The position numbers and the translations under genes are program-made. Below, in pieces: positions 1 to 10,368 of a DNA stretch of 64,000 nt. Each line of letters begins with the position of its first letter. Within the stretch, counting starts at the first letter, position 1. Under the pieces are notes generated by a model, which searched no databases, was not told where the DNA came from, and was given only the letters and a program-made list of their open reading frames with translations. Source of the stretch: Kitasatospora sp. NBC_01250 (GTDB lineage: Bacteria; Actinomycetota; Actinomycetes; Streptomycetales; Streptomycetaceae); the NCBI RefSeq assembly GCF_036226465.1, contig NZ_CP108476.1, forward strand, positions 3,410,001 to 3,474,000, written 5' to 3'.

Positions 1-49
1 CCGGGCCGACGCGGCGTCACCCGATGAGCTGACGGTCGGCCGGGCCGGG

Positions 50-922
50 TCACTCCGACCCGAGCGACCACTCCTCCAGCTCCTCGGTGCTCTCGCCCTC
101 CGCGTCCAGCACCTCGCGCACCACCCGGAAGGCGAGGCCCTCGGAGTAGCCGCGGCGGGCCAGCATGCCGACCAGCCGCCGCAAGCGGGCCTGGCGCTCC
201 AGTCCCGTGGTCGCCCGCAGCTTGCGCTCCACCAGGGCGCGGGCCGTGGCCGCCTCCTCGTCCGGGTCGAGCTGGGCCACCGCCTCCTCGACCAGCGCGC
301 CGGCGACGCCACGGGTGCGCAGTTCCCGGGCCAGCGCGCGGCGGGCCAGTCCTCGCCCGTGGTGCCGGGACTCGACCCAGGCGGCGGCGAAGGCGGCGTC
401 GTCGATCAGGCCGACCTCCTCGAAACGGGAGAGCACCTCCTCGGCGACCTCGTCCGGGATCTCCCGCTTGCGCAGGGCGGTGGCCAGTTGCCCGCGGGTC
501 CTCGGGGTACCGGTGAGCAGGCGCAGGCAGATGTCGCGGGCCCGGGCGGCGGGATCGGCCTCCGCGGCCGGCGGGGCGGTCGGCCCGGCCCCGCGCTCCG
601 GGCGCCCGGAGCGCCGACGGCGCCCCCGCGTGCTGGCGGCGGCCAGCTCGGCCTCGGCCTCGGCCACCCAGTCCGGCTGCTCCGACCGGCCGGGCCTGGC
701 CTCAGGCTCGGTCCGACGGCCGACCGGGCGCGAACTCCGCGGGCGCACCGGCTTGTCGGACGGCTCGACGGGTCTCGCCACCGACGGCTCGGCCTCGGCG
801 GCGGGCCTCGGTCCGCGGGCGTTGACCACCCAGTCGGGGCGCTCCCCCTCCTCCTCGCCCTTGGCCTCCACCATCCACCGGTCCGGGCGCTCCCCTTCGC
901 CCGGACTCCACACGTTCCTCAT
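50..922 (-). CDS. recX: RecX regulatory protein
   Basis: RecX modulates RecA filaments. The protein is 290 aa. The C-terminal ~150 residues hold the RecX three-helix repeats (for example ICLRLLTGTPRTRGQLA and EEVGLIDDAAFAAAWVESR). The N-terminal ~130 residues are a charged, low-complexity extension with repeats such as GEGERPDRWMVEAKGEEEGE; streptomycete RecX often has such a tail. I chose ATG at 922, starting MRNVWSPGE, because it lies 7 nt after the recA stop. The frame stays open further upstream inside recA, but that sequence is an arginine-rich shadow. The tight spacing means cotranscription with recA and shared SOS control. Confidence 0.93.
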   Translation of the reverse strand: MRNVWSPGEGERPDRWMVEAKGEEEGERPDWVVNARGPRPAAEAEPSVARPVEPSDKPVRPRSSRPVGRRTEPEARPGRSEQPDWVAEAEAELAAASTRGRRRRSGRPERGAGPTAPPAAEADPAARARDICLRLLTGTPRTRGQLATALRKREIPDEVAEEVLSRFEEVGLIDDAAFAAAWVESRHHGRGLARRALARELRTRGVAGALVEEAVAQLDPDEEAATARALVERKLRATTGLERQARLRRLVGMLARRGYSEGLAFRVVREVLDAEGESTEELEEWSLGSE

Positions 923-929
923 CCGCTGA

Positions 930-2048
<1,119 letters not shown>

Positions 2049-2167
2049 GGCTTCCACCCTCGGGTTCTGTGCTGTGCGCTTCATCGTCCTCGACGCTAGC
2101 GCGTCCCACCGACAATCGGCTCCGGACGGGCTCGGCCTGTGGAAAACTCGCCGGGAAACCCAGTATA

Positions 2168-2183
2168 GGGAACACCTGTTCGA
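2168..2183 (-). promoter_or_regulatory. LexA/SOS box upstream of recA
   Basis: Read on the minus strand the site is TCGAACAGGTGTTCCC. It matches the actinobacterial SOS consensus TCGAAC-N4-GTTCGA in all but the last two bases. A -10-like TATACT lies immediately downstream at 2162-2167, so LexA bound here would cover the promoter. This predicts damage-inducible recA-recX. Confidence 0.85.
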
Positions 2184-2230
2184 TATCACGCCCGCACCCG
2201 AACGCCTACGACGCGGTCGCACCACGCCGA

Positions 2231-2425
2231 TCAGCGCAGTCGCGCGGACACCCCCATCACCTGGCAGACCACCCGCCAGACGTCCTTGGCCTCCCACCCC
2301 GCGTCCAGCGCCTGGTGCACCGTGCGACCGCCGAGCTCGCTCATCACGTGGTCACGGGCGAACGACTCCGCGTACCCCGGGCCGAAGTGCTCGTCCATCC
2401 GTCGCCAGAACTCGGTCAGCCTCAT
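2231..2425 (-). CDS. DUF3046 family small protein
   Basis: A 64-aa protein starting [20 protein letters not shown] and ending GVSARLR. It matches the actinobacterial DUF3046 family, which is commonly found just upstream of recA (from memory, also in mycobacteria). It has no signal peptide or membrane segment; helices and conserved aromatic and charged residues dominate. ATG at 2425 has only a weak Shine-Dalgarno match. It lies between recA and the S8 protease on the same strand. Function is unknown. Confidence 0.85.
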   Translation of the reverse strand: MRLTEFWRRMDEHFGPGYAESFARDHVMSELGGRTVHQALDAGWEAKDVWRVVCQVMGVSARLR

Positions 2426-2487
2426 GCCGCCCAGTATCCCCGAGCCCCACCCGCCCCCGAGGCCCGGCGAGATCCGTCCGACAAGCT

Positions 2488-4071
2488 CTAGTGCGGCAGC
2501 GCGACGATCCCCGCGCCGTAGGTCGCGCGGTCCCGGCAGACGCCCGGGCCGACGGGGCAGTTCGCCTGGGCCTGGGACAGCAGCAGCTCGTGCAGGCGCT
2601 CCGGTCCCCAGCCCGGGTGCAGCGCCGCGGCCACCGCGATCGCGCCGGTGACCTCCGCGGCGCTCATCGAGGTGCCGGCCAGCGCCGCGTACCGCCCGCC
2701 CGGCCAGTCCGAGACGATCGCCTCGTCCGGCCCGCCGTCCGGATCGCCGCCCGGCGCGGCCAGCGCGATCCGCCCCTCGCCGTAGTTCGAGTAGGCCGCG
2801 ACGGCACCGCTGCGGGTCACCGCGCTGACCGACAGCACCCCGGGCAGTTCGCCGGGCAGCCGGACGCACTCGGTGCCGAGCCGGCGATCCCGGGCCGGGC
2901 CGCTGACGCGGTCGTTCGGGCTGCGCTGGTCGACCCGCACCGCGCCCAGGTCCTGGGCGTCGTTCCCGGCCGAGGCGACCACCAGCGCGTGGCGCTGGGC
3001 ATAGGCGACCGCGCGGCCCACCGCCTGGATCATCGCGCCCTGGTCCGGGTCCTCGGGGCAGTTGTACTTCCACGGGTCCGCGAAGTAGCTGTCGTTGACC
3101 GCCACCGCCCCGTGGTCGGCGGCCCAGAGCAGCCCGCAGACGATGTTCTCCGGGTAGTACTGCCCGAGCGGGCCGAGCAGTCGCACGGCCGCGATGCGCA
3201 CCCCCGGGGCCACCCCGACCACGCCGTGCCCGTCCCGGGCCGCGCCGATCAGCCCGGCCACATGGGTGCCGTGGCCGCTCTCGGCGACCCCGCCGTCGGG
3301 GCGCCAGGCGCCGAACCGGGCGTCGGGACGGCCGTCGGCGCAGGAGGCGGAGTCGGCCGGGCTGACCGCGTCGCGCAGGTCGGGATGAGTGTCGTCGACC
3401 CCGGAATCGAGCACGGCCACCAGGACCTGGCGCAGCGCCCTGCTCGTGGTCACCGCGCCCGGGGCCGGCATGCCGAGGGCCGGCCTGCCGGAGCTCGGCG
3501 CGGCGTGGATCGGTGCGGCGGTGCTCGGCGCCGTGCCGGCGAGCAGCCCCGCCTGGGGCGGGGAGTTCTGCCCGCCGCCCATCATGGCGAGGTTCCAGGC
3601 GCCGCTTTCCCCGGGGTCGGGCACAGTCGTGGTGTTGTCCCCTTCGACCGTCCCGGACGCCGCGGCCGCGTCACCGCCGGGGCGGCGGAAGTCGCCGGAG
3701 CCGGCCAGCACGCCAGGCGGCCCGGGCACCGGCACGGTCCGGGTCGCCCCGACGGCGACGATGCCGGGCCGGCCGCGCAGCCTGGCGGCGAACCCGGCTT
3801 CGTTGGCGTAGGCCAGCACGGCACCGACCTGCGGGTAGTCCTGGACCACCTGTCCGCCCGCCGCGCGCACCTCGGTCTGCGCGGCGGCCGAGCCCTGGCC
3901 GTCCGGCCGGTCGGCCAGCACCAGGTAGCTGAGGTAGCCCTGGTCGGTCCCGGAGAGATAGGGGACGGCGCCGCCCAGCAGCAGGGCCGCCGCGAGCATG
4001 GCCGGCGCACTGCGCAGCAGCAGCCACCGGCGGCGCAGCGGACGACGGGAGACCAGCCGCACCTCGGCCAT
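2488..4071 (-). CDS. S8 (subtilisin-like) serine protease, membrane/secreted
   Basis: A 527-aa peptidase. An N-terminal basic stretch plus a hydrophobic segment (about residues 16-36) targets it to the membrane or export. A linker of about 130 residues follows. The catalytic triad is visible: Asp222 in VLDSGVDDTHP, His267 in SGHGTHVAG and Ser468 in AGTSMSAAE. The oxyanion Asn lies in VVASAGNDAQ. There is no obvious C-terminal transmembrane anchor, unlike mycosins, and no ESX genes are nearby. The start at 4071 has a good GGAGGA ribosome site 6 nt upstream. It is divergent from lhr. The substrate cannot be told. Confidence 0.9.
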   Translation of the reverse strand: MAEVRLVSRRPLRRRWLLLRSAPAMLAAALLLGGAVPYLSGTDQGYLSYLVLADRPDGQGSAAAQTEVRAAGGQVVQDYPQVGAVLAYANEAGFAARLRGRPGIVAVGATRTVPVPGPPGVLAGSGDFRRPGGDAAAASGTVEGDNTTTVPDPGESGAWNLAMMGGGQNSPPQAGLLAGTAPSTAAPIHAAPSSGRPALGMPAPGAVTTSRALRQVLVAVLDSGVDDTHPDLRDAVSPADSASCADGRPDARFGAWRPDGGVAESGHGTHVAGLIGAARDGHGVVGVAPGVRIAAVRLLGPLGQYYPENIVCGLLWAADHGAVAVNDSYFADPWKYNCPEDPDQGAMIQAVGRAVAYAQRHALVVASAGNDAQDLGAVRVDQRSPNDRVSGPARDRRLGTECVRLPGELPGVLSVSAVTRSGAVAAYSNYGEGRIALAAPGGDPDGGPDEAIVSDWPGGRYAALAGTSMSAAEVTGAIAVAAALHPGWGPERLHELLLSQAQANCPVGPGVCRDRATYGAGIVALPH

Positions 4072-4285
4072 CGGGTGTCCTCCGCTCCTCGCGGCCTGCC
4101 CTCACGTGGCACAGCCGTGCTCTCACGAAGCATCACCATATGAGCGGAATATCCTGTATGACCATTTTTCAGAACGGCTGCCGCCGCCATCCGGCCGCAC
4201 CGGCCCCACCGCCCGCTGTTCCGCCGCGCTCCCCCTCGGCGCCGTCCGCTCCTGCTTGTCAGTGGCACGCGGCACCATGGGGAGC

Positions 4286-7200
4286 ATGGCGGAACAGCAC
4301 CCCCACCCCGACCCGCTGGCCGGCTTCGCCCCGGCCACCCGGGCCTGGTTCGAGGCCGCGTTCGACGGCCCGACCAGCGCCCAGGCCGGCGCGTGGGCGG
4401 CCATCCGCGAGCAGAACGACGTCCTGGTGGTCGCCCCCACCGGCTCCGGCAAGACCCTCGCCGCCTTCCTCTCCGCCCTGGACCACCTCAGCAGCACCCC
4501 GCCGCCCGCCGACCCCCGCCGGCGGCTGCGCGTCCTCTACATCTCACCGCTGAAGGCGCTCGCCGTCGACGTCGAACGTAATCTGCGCGCGCCGCTGACC
4601 GGTCTGCGGCAGGCCGCCGTCCGGCTCGGGCTGCCCGAGCCGGAGGTGCAGGTCGGCATCCGCTCGGGAGACACCCCCGCCCCCGAGCGGCGCAAGTTCC
4701 AGAGCCACCCGCCCGACATCCTGATCACCACCCCCGAGTCGCTCTTCCTGCTCCTGACCTCCGCCTCCCGGGAGGCGCTGCGCGGCATCGACACGGTGAT
4801 CCTCGACGAGGTGCACGCGGTGGCCGGCACCAAGCGCGGCGCCCACCTCGCGCTGAGCCTGGAGCGGCTGGACCAGCTGCTGGAGCGCCCGGCCCGCCGG
4901 ATCGGCCTGTCCGCCACCGTCCGCCCGGTGGCGGAGGTGGCCCGCTTCCTGAGTCCGCAGCGCGAGGCGGCCATCGTCCAGCCGCCGTCCGCCAAGCGCT
5001 TCGACCTCTCCGTGGTGGTCCCGGTCGCCGACCTGGGCGAGCTCTCCCCCAGCCCGGCGCAAGGGCCGCCCGGCGGCCCGCGCGGCGCCGCCCCCTCCGA
5101 CGGCGAGCCGGATCCGGCCAGGGCCGCCTCGATCTGGCCGCACGTCGAGGAGCGGATCGTCGATCTGGTGCAGGCGCACCGCTCGACCATCGTCTTCGCC
5201 AACTCGCGCCGCCTGGCCGAGCGCCTGTGCAACCGGCTCAACGAGATCGCCCACGAGCGGGCCACCGGCGGGCCGCTGCCCGAGTCGCACGCCCCCGCCC
5301 AGCTGATGGCGGAGTCCGGCGTCACCAAGGGCGCGCCCCCGGTGCTGGCCCGGGCCCACCACGGCTCGGTCTCCAAGGAGCAGCGCGCCCAGGTGGAGGA
5401 GGATCTGAAGGCCGGCCGGCTGCCCGCCGTGGTCGCCACCTCCAGCCTGGAGCTGGGCATCGACATGGGCGCCGTCGACCTGGTGGTCCAGGTCGAGTCG
5501 CCGCCCTCGGTGGCCTCGGGGCTGCAGCGGGTCGGCCGGGCCGGCCACCAGGTGGGCGCCGTCTCCACCGGCGTGGTCTTCCCCAAGTACCGGGGCGACC
5601 TGGTGCAGTCCGCCGTGGTCACCGAGCGGATGCGGGCCGGGCAGATCGAGGCGCTGCGGGTGCCGCGCAACCCGCTGGACGTGCTCGCCCAGCAGCTGGT
5701 GGCGATCACCGCGCTCGACACCTGGGACGTGACCGAGCTGCTCGCCCTGGTCCGCCGCGCCGCGCCGTTCAGCTCCCTGCCGCAGTCCGCCTTCGACTCG
5801 GTGCTCGACATGCTGGCCGGGCGCTACCCCTCGGACGCCTTCGCCGAGCTGCGCCCCCGGCTGGTCTGGGACCGCGTCGCCGGCACCGTCAGCGGGCGCC
5901 CCGGCGCCCAGCGCCTGGCCGTCACCTCCGGCGGCACCATCCCCGACCGCGGGCTCTTCGGCGTCTTCATCGCCGGCGCCGACCCGAAGAAGGGCGGCGG
6001 CCGGGTCGGGGAGCTCGACGAGGAGATGGTCTACGAGTCCCGGGTCGGCGACGTCTTCACCCTGGGCACCAGCTCCTGGCGGATCCAGGAGATCACCCAC
6101 GACAAGGTGCTGGTCACCCCGGCCCCCGGGGTGCCCGGACGGCTCCCGTTCTGGAAGGGCGACTCGCTGGGCCGCCCGCTGGAACTGGGCCGGGCGCTGG
6201 GCGCCTTCGTCCGCGAGCTGGGCGCGCTGCCCGAGCCGCAGGCGAAGGAGCGCCTGCTCGGCGCCGGCCTGGACGACTGGGCGGCGGGCAACCTGCTCAG
6301 TTACCTCGCCGAGCAGCGCGAGGCGGCCGGCCACCTGCCCGACGACCGCACCATCGTGGTCGAGCGCTTCCGCGACGAGCTGGGCGACTGGCGGATCGTC
6401 ATCCACTCCCCGTTCGGTGCCCAGGTGCACGCCCCCTGGGCGCTGGCGCTCGGCGCCCGGCTGCGCGAGCGGCACGGCCTGGACCCCCAGGTGATGCACG
6501 GCGACGACGGCATCGTGCTCCGGCTGCCCGACGCCGACCTGCTCGACTTCCCGTCACCCGACGCGCCCCCGGCCGACGAGGCGCCGGTGGGCGCCGATGC
6601 CGCGCTGTTCGACCCCGCCGAGATCGAGCAGCTGGTCACCGACCAGGTCGGCGGCTCGGCACTGTTCGCCTCCCGGTTCCGCGAGTGCGCCGGGCGGGCC
6701 CTGCTGCTGCCCCGGCGCAGCCCCGGCAAGCGCACCCCGCTCTGGCAGCAGCGCCAGCGGGCCGCCCAGCTGCTGGAGGTGGCCAGCGAGTTCGGCTCCT
6801 TCCCGATCGTGCTGGAGGCGGTCCGCGAGTGCCTCCAGGACGTCTTCGACCTCCCCGGGCTGGTCGAGTTGATGCGCGACCTGGAGTCGCGCGCCGTCCG
6901 GCTGGTCGAGGTCACCACACCCGAGCCCTCCCCGTTCGCCCGCTCCCTGCTCTTCGGCTACGTCGCCCAGTACCTCTACGAGGGCGACTCGCCCCTCGCC
7001 GAGCGCCGGGCCGCCGCGCTCGCCCTGGACTCCCGGCTGCTCGCCGAGCTGCTCGGGCAGGCCGAGCTGCGCGAGCTGATCGATCCGGTGGTGCTGGCCG
7101 AGCTGGAGGCCGAGCTGCAGCGGCTCACCCCCGAGCGCCGGATCAAGGACGTCGAGGGCGTCGCCGACGCCCTGCGCCTGCTCGGCCCGCTCAGCACCGC

Positions 7201-8992
7201 CGAGCTGGCCGTGCGCGGCGCCGAGCCGGGCTGGGCCACCGAACTCCAGGCCGCCCGCCGGGCCATCCAGGTCAGGATCGCGGGCGAGCAGCGCTGGGCC
7301 GCCATCGAGGACGCCGGCCGGCTCAGCGACGCGCTCGGCACCCCGCTGCCGGTGGGCATCCCGGAGGCGTTCACCGAGCCGGTCAAGGACCCGCTCGGCG
7401 ACCTGCTGGCCCGCCACGCACGCACCAACGGACCGTTCACCGCCCAGCAGGCCGCCACCCGGTTCGGCCTCGGCACCGCCGTGGTCACCGGCGCGCTGCA
7501 GCGCCTGACCGCCGCCGGACGCCTGGTGGCGGGCGAGTTCCGCCCGGTGGAGGCCGGCGGCACCGGCGAGGCCGAGTGGTGCGACGCCGAGGCGCTGCGC
7601 CGGCTGCGGCGCCGCTCGCTGGCCGCGCTGCGCCAGGAGGTGGAGGCGGTACCGGCGCGGGCGCTGGCCGCCTTCCTGCCCCAGTGGCAGCACCTGAGTG
7701 GCCATCAGCTGCGGGGCGAGGACGGCCTGTTCCGGGTGGTCGAGCAGCTCCAGGGCGCCGCCGTGCCGGCCTCGGCGCTGGAGCGCCTGGTGCTCCCGGG
7801 CCGGCTCGACGACTACCGGCCCGGCCTGCTCGACAAGCTGATGACCGACGGCGAGATCGGCTGGACCGGTGCCGGTGCACTGCCCGGCAAGGACGGCTGG
7901 ATCAGCCTGCACCTGGGCGAGAGCGCCGATCTGGTGCGCCCCGAGCCGCTCCCGCTCACCCGCACGCCCCTGCACGAGGCGCTGCTGGCCGCGCTGGCCA
8001 GCGGCTACGGGCTGAACTTCCGCCAGCTGCGCGAGCAGGTGCCGGACGCCGCGGATCCGGAGCTGACCGCCGCCCTGTGGGACCTGGTCTGGGCCGGCCG
8101 GGTCACCAACGACACCCTCGGCCCGGTGCGGGCCCTGCTGGGCTCGGCCCGCACGGCGGGCGCCACAGCGCACCGGGCGCCGCGCAGCGTCCCGCGCGGC
8201 CGCTACGGCGCGCTGGGCCGCACACCGGCCCGGCTCGCCGACCCCACGGTGGGCGGTCGCTGGTCGCTGCTGCCCGAGCCCGCCGAGCCGACCGCCCGGG
8301 CCGCCGCCCAGGCACAGGTGCTGCTGGACCGGTACGGCGTGCTCACCCGGGGCGCCGTGCAGGCCGAGCGGATCCAGGGCGGCTTCGCCGCGGTCTACCG
8401 GGTGCTGGCCGCCTTCGAGGAGCGCGGCCGGGCCCGCCGCGGCTACCTGGTCGAGGGGCTGGGCGGTGCGCAGTTCGCGCTGGACGGCGCGGTCGACCGG
8501 CTCCGCTCGGTCAACGGCCGGCTGGAGCGCCTCGACGCCACGGGCTGGCCCGCGGCCACCGGCGCGACGCCGATCGGTGCGCCCCGCCAGTCGCCCCAGG
8601 CCCATTCCCAGGCCCGGCCTCAGGCGCAGGTGCTGGCCGCGGCCGACCCGGCCAACGCGTACGGGGCGGCGCTGCCCTGGCCCGAGCCACCGGGTGCGCA
8701 GTCCGGCGCCCACCGCCCCGGCCGCAAGGCGGGTGCGCTGGTGGTCCTGGTCGACGGCGAACTCGCGCTCTACCTGGAACGCGGCGGCAAGTCGCTGCTC
8801 TGCTGGGCCGAGCGCGAAGCGGTGCTGACGGCGGCGGTGCAGGCGCTGGCCGACGCGGTGCGGCGCGGCCTGCTGAGCGGTCTGACCGTGGAGCGGACGA
8901 ACGGCGAGAGCGCGCTGGGCTCAGTGCTCGGCGCCGCGCTGGAGGCCGGCGGGTTCCACGCCACCCCGCGCGGGCTGCGGCTGCGCGGCTAG
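4286..8992 (+). CDS. lhr: Lhr-family ATP-dependent DNA helicase
   Basis: A 1568-aa superfamily 2 helicase of the full-length Lhr type, probably acting in DNA repair. Walker A APTGSGKT is at about residues 50-57, the DEVH box near 173, motif III in LSATVRP, and the motif VI arginine region in RVGRAGHQVG. The Lhr-core winged-helix and beta-barrel follow, then a long Lhr-CTD (about residues 850-1568). Near the end is a short A/Q/P-rich linker. ATG at 4286 (MAEQHPHPD) is preferred; ATG 4277 and GTG 4262 are in frame and possible. In many actinobacteria a nei-type DNA glycosylase gene follows lhr; here none does. Confidence 0.95.
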   Translation: MAEQHPHPDPLAGFAPATRAWFEAAFDGPTSAQAGAWAAIREQNDVLVVAPTGSGKTLAAFLSALDHLSSTPPPADPRRRLRVLYISPLKALAVDVERNLRAPLTGLRQAAVRLGLPEPEVQVGIRSGDTPAPERRKFQSHPPDILITTPESLFLLLTSASREALRGIDTVILDEVHAVAGTKRGAHLALSLERLDQLLERPARRIGLSATVRPVAEVARFLSPQREAAIVQPPSAKRFDLSVVVPVADLGELSPSPAQGPPGGPRGAAPSDGEPDPARAASIWPHVEERIVDLVQAHRSTIVFANSRRLAERLCNRLNEIAHERATGGPLPESHAPAQLMAESGVTKGAPPVLARAHHGSVSKEQRAQVEEDLKAGRLPAVVATSSLELGIDMGAVDLVVQVESPPSVASGLQRVGRAGHQVGAVSTGVVFPKYRGDLVQSAVVTERMRAGQIEALRVPRNPLDVLAQQLVAITALDTWDVTELLALVRRAAPFSSLPQSAFDSVLDMLAGRYPSDAFAELRPRLVWDRVAGTVSGRPGAQRLAVTSGGTIPDRGLFGVFIAGADPKKGGGRVGELDEEMVYESRVGDVFTLGTSSWRIQEITHDKVLVTPAPGVPGRLPFWKGDSLGRPLELGRALGAFVRELGALPEPQAKERLLGAGLDDWAAGNLLSYLAEQREAAGHLPDDRTIVVERFRDELGDWRIVIHSPFGAQVHAPWALALGARLRERHGLDPQVMHGDDGIVLRLPDADLLDFPSPDAPPADEAPVGADAALFDPAEIEQLVTDQVGGSALFASRFRECAGRALLLPRRSPGKRTPLWQQRQRAAQLLEVASEFGSFPIVLEAVRECLQDVFDLPGLVELMRDLESRAVRLVEVTTPEPSPFARSLLFGYVAQYLYEGDSPLAERRAAALALDSRLLAELLGQAELRELIDPVVLAELEAELQRLTPERRIKDVEGVADALRLLGPLSTAELAVRGAEPGWATELQAARRAIQVRIAGEQRWAAIEDAGRLSDALGTPLPVGIPEAFTEPVKDPLGDLLARHARTNGPFTAQQAATRFGLGTAVVTGALQRLTAAGRLVAGEFRPVEAGGTGEAEWCDAEALRRLRRRSLAALRQEVEAVPARALAAFLPQWQHLSGHQLRGEDGLFRVVEQLQGAAVPASALERLVLPGRLDDYRPGLLDKLMTDGEIGWTGAGALPGKDGWISLHLGESADLVRPEPLPLTRTPLHEALLAALASGYGLNFRQLREQVPDAADPELTAALWDLVWAGRVTNDTLGPVRALLGSARTAGATAHRAPRSVPRGRYGALGRTPARLADPTVGGRWSLLPEPAEPTARAAAQAQVLLDRYGVLTRGAVQAERIQGGFAAVYRVLAAFEERGRARRGYLVEGLGGAQFALDGAVDRLRSVNGRLERLDATGWPAATGATPIGAPRQSPQAHSQARPQAQVLAAADPANAYGAALPWPEPPGAQSGAHRPGRKAGALVVLVDGELALYLERGGKSLLCWAEREAVLTAAVQALADAVRRGLLSGLTVERTNGESALGSVLGAALEAGGFHATPRGLRLRG

Positions 8993-9268
8993 CCGGCGGG
9001 CCGGTCCCTGGTTGCGCCGGTCGCTGTGCACCGGGAGCAGCCCGAGTCCCCAGCCGCCCAGCAGCGCGAGGAGTGCACCCGGCCCGCCCGGTCGAGCGGT
9101 CTGCGGCAGCAGGAACCAGCAGAGGGTGCCGAGTACGACGGTGCCGAACAGCACGGCCGGCGCCCAGCGGCGCAGACCGTGCACAGCCGAGGGCTTACGT
9201 CGACCGGTCCGGCCTATTCGAGCTGGGGAACGGTCCTCGGTCGACCGGTGCACGTGCGGCTCCTTCAC
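8921..9268 (-). CDS. Small membrane protein, unknown function
   Basis: A 115-aa product. A basic N-terminus is followed by two hydrophobic segments (around VLFGTVVLGTLCWFLL and GALLALLGGWGLGLLPV), then a charged, glutamine/proline-rich tail. The start is GTG at 9268 with AGAGGGG upstream. It sits 23 nt downstream of clgR on the same strand, so cotranscription is likely. Its last ~70 nt run antisense to the 3' end of lhr. I do not recognise the family. The real C-terminus cannot be confirmed by eye, but the two membrane segments and placement argue for a real gene. Confidence 0.55.
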   Translation of the reverse strand: MKEPHVHRSTEDRSPARIGRTGRRKPSAVHGLRRWAPAVLFGTVVLGTLCWFLLPQTARPGGPGALLALLGGWGLGLLPVHSDRRNQGPARRLAAQPQPARGGVEPAGLQRGAEH

Positions 9269-9291
9269 TCAGCCCCTCTTGCAGGGTGAGG

Positions 9292-9660
9292 TCAGGCAGC
9301 GACGACGTCCACCGCAGCGGCCTTAGGAGTGATCGAGCTCATCCGCTCACCCGGGGCCGGCAGCTGCACGGGCTCCAGCACCGGACGCAGCAGGCCGTCT
9401 TCGGAGAGCGCGGTCATCGCGGCGAGCTCGGCCAGCGACAGCTCGTCGCTCACCTCGCGCATGACCTCGGACATCCGGACGTCAAGCGCGTCGCAGATCG
9501 CGGAGAGCAGCTCCGAGGAGGCCTCCTTCTGCCCGCGCTCGACCTCGGAGAGGTATCCGAGCGACACTCGTGCGGCGGCCGACACCTCGCGAAGTGTGCG
9601 GCCCTGGCGCTGGCGCTGCCGACGCAGCACGTCACCCAAGAGGCGACGGAGCAGGATCAT
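9292..9660 (-). CDS. clgR: ClgR-type XRE regulator of proteolysis genes
   Basis: A 122-aa single-domain Cro/CI-type regulator. The helix-turn-helix is about residues 12-66 ([19 protein letters not shown]). The sequence [17 protein letters not shown] at the start and the neighbourhood (pgsA, cinA, ftsK, recA) match ClgR, activator of clp and lon genes. The C-terminus ends in VDVVAA. Known ClgR proteins end in a similar non-polar tail that serves as a ClpXP degron, so the regulator is expected to be destroyed by the protease it induces. ATG at 9660 follows a GGAGGG site. Confidence 0.9.
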   Translation of the reverse strand: MILLRRLLGDVLRRQRQRQGRTLREVSAAARVSLGYLSEVERGQKEASSELLSAICDALDVRMSEVMREVSDELSLAELAAMTALSEDGLLRPVLEPVQLPAPGERMSSITPKAAAVDVVAA

Positions 9661-9855
9661 CGGTGGCTCCCTCCTCGGACTGCGGATCGAGATGTCACGT
9701 CCCCACCGTACCGCCTTGCCCGCTTCGTGTGCGGGGACCGTGGTCGTGTTCACTCTGGGCTGCAAGCCTCTGCCCTCCCCTGTTGTTCCCGCCCCGGGCG
9801 CCAGCACGCCCCTTGTATGAAAAGGCTTCCCGGATTCTGCCTGTTCAGCCGTTGT

Positions 9856-10368
9856 TCAGTTGACGCGTGTGGTGCCGGTTGCGCCCGCCCCGACGGCGAT
9901 CCGCTCGAGCAGCAGCTCCAGCGCGCCCGCCACCGCCTTGCGTCGGATTGTGGCACGGTCCCCCGACAGCCGGGGCGATCTCACCGCAGTTCCCCCCGGA
10001 CCGGCGAATCCCAGATGTACTGTGCCGACTGCGTGACCGTCCTGTTCGGTCGGCCCGGCCACGCCGGTGGTGCCCAGCCCGTAGGTGGCGCCCAGCAGTC
10101 GGCGCACCCCCTCGGCCATCTGGCGCGCCACCACCGGGTGGACCGGCCCGTACACCGCCAGCAGCCCCTCGTCCACGCCCAGCACCGCGGCCTTGAGCTC
10201 GGTGGCGTAGGCGGTGACCGAGCCGCGGAAGGTCTCCGAGGCCCCGGCGACCTCGACCAGCTGCGCGGAGAGCAGACCACCGGTCAGCGACTCGGCGACC
10301 GCCACCGTGGCGCCCAGCGTCCGCAACTCGGCGTGCACCCGCTCGGCGAGCGGAACGTACTCGGTCAT
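9856..10368 (-). CDS. cinA: CinA-family nicotinamide-nucleotide amidohydrolase domain protein
   Basis: A 170-aa protein consisting only of the CinA C-terminal domain (PncC type), which deamidates NMN to NaMN in characterised members. The family signature VAESLTGG lies near residue 24, followed by the conserved SVTAYA and GTTGVAGP segments. The molybdopterin-binding N-terminal half of long CinA proteins is absent, which is usual for this locus. ATG at 10368 overlaps the pgsA stop by 4 nt (ATGA), implying translational coupling. Confidence 0.93.
   Translation of the reverse strand: MTEYVPLAERVHAELRTLGATVAVAESLTGGLLSAQLVEVAGASETFRGSVTAYATELKAAVLGVDEGLLAVYGPVHPVVARQMAEGVRRLLGATYGLGTTGVAGPTEQDGHAVGTVHLGFAGPGGTAVRSPRLSGDRATIRRKAVAGALELLLERIAVGAGATGTTRVN

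Noticed and set aside
1..49. Left edge after recX
   Set aside because: Too short to assign anything.
4544..8713. Long minus-strand frames opposite lhr
   Set aside because: They are shadows; the Lhr motifs on the plus strand are unambiguous.
9719..9735. CCGC-N7-GCGG repeat near clgR as a ClgR operator
   Set aside because: The spacing is 7, not the 5 of the CGC-N5-GCG motif I recall for ClgR sites.
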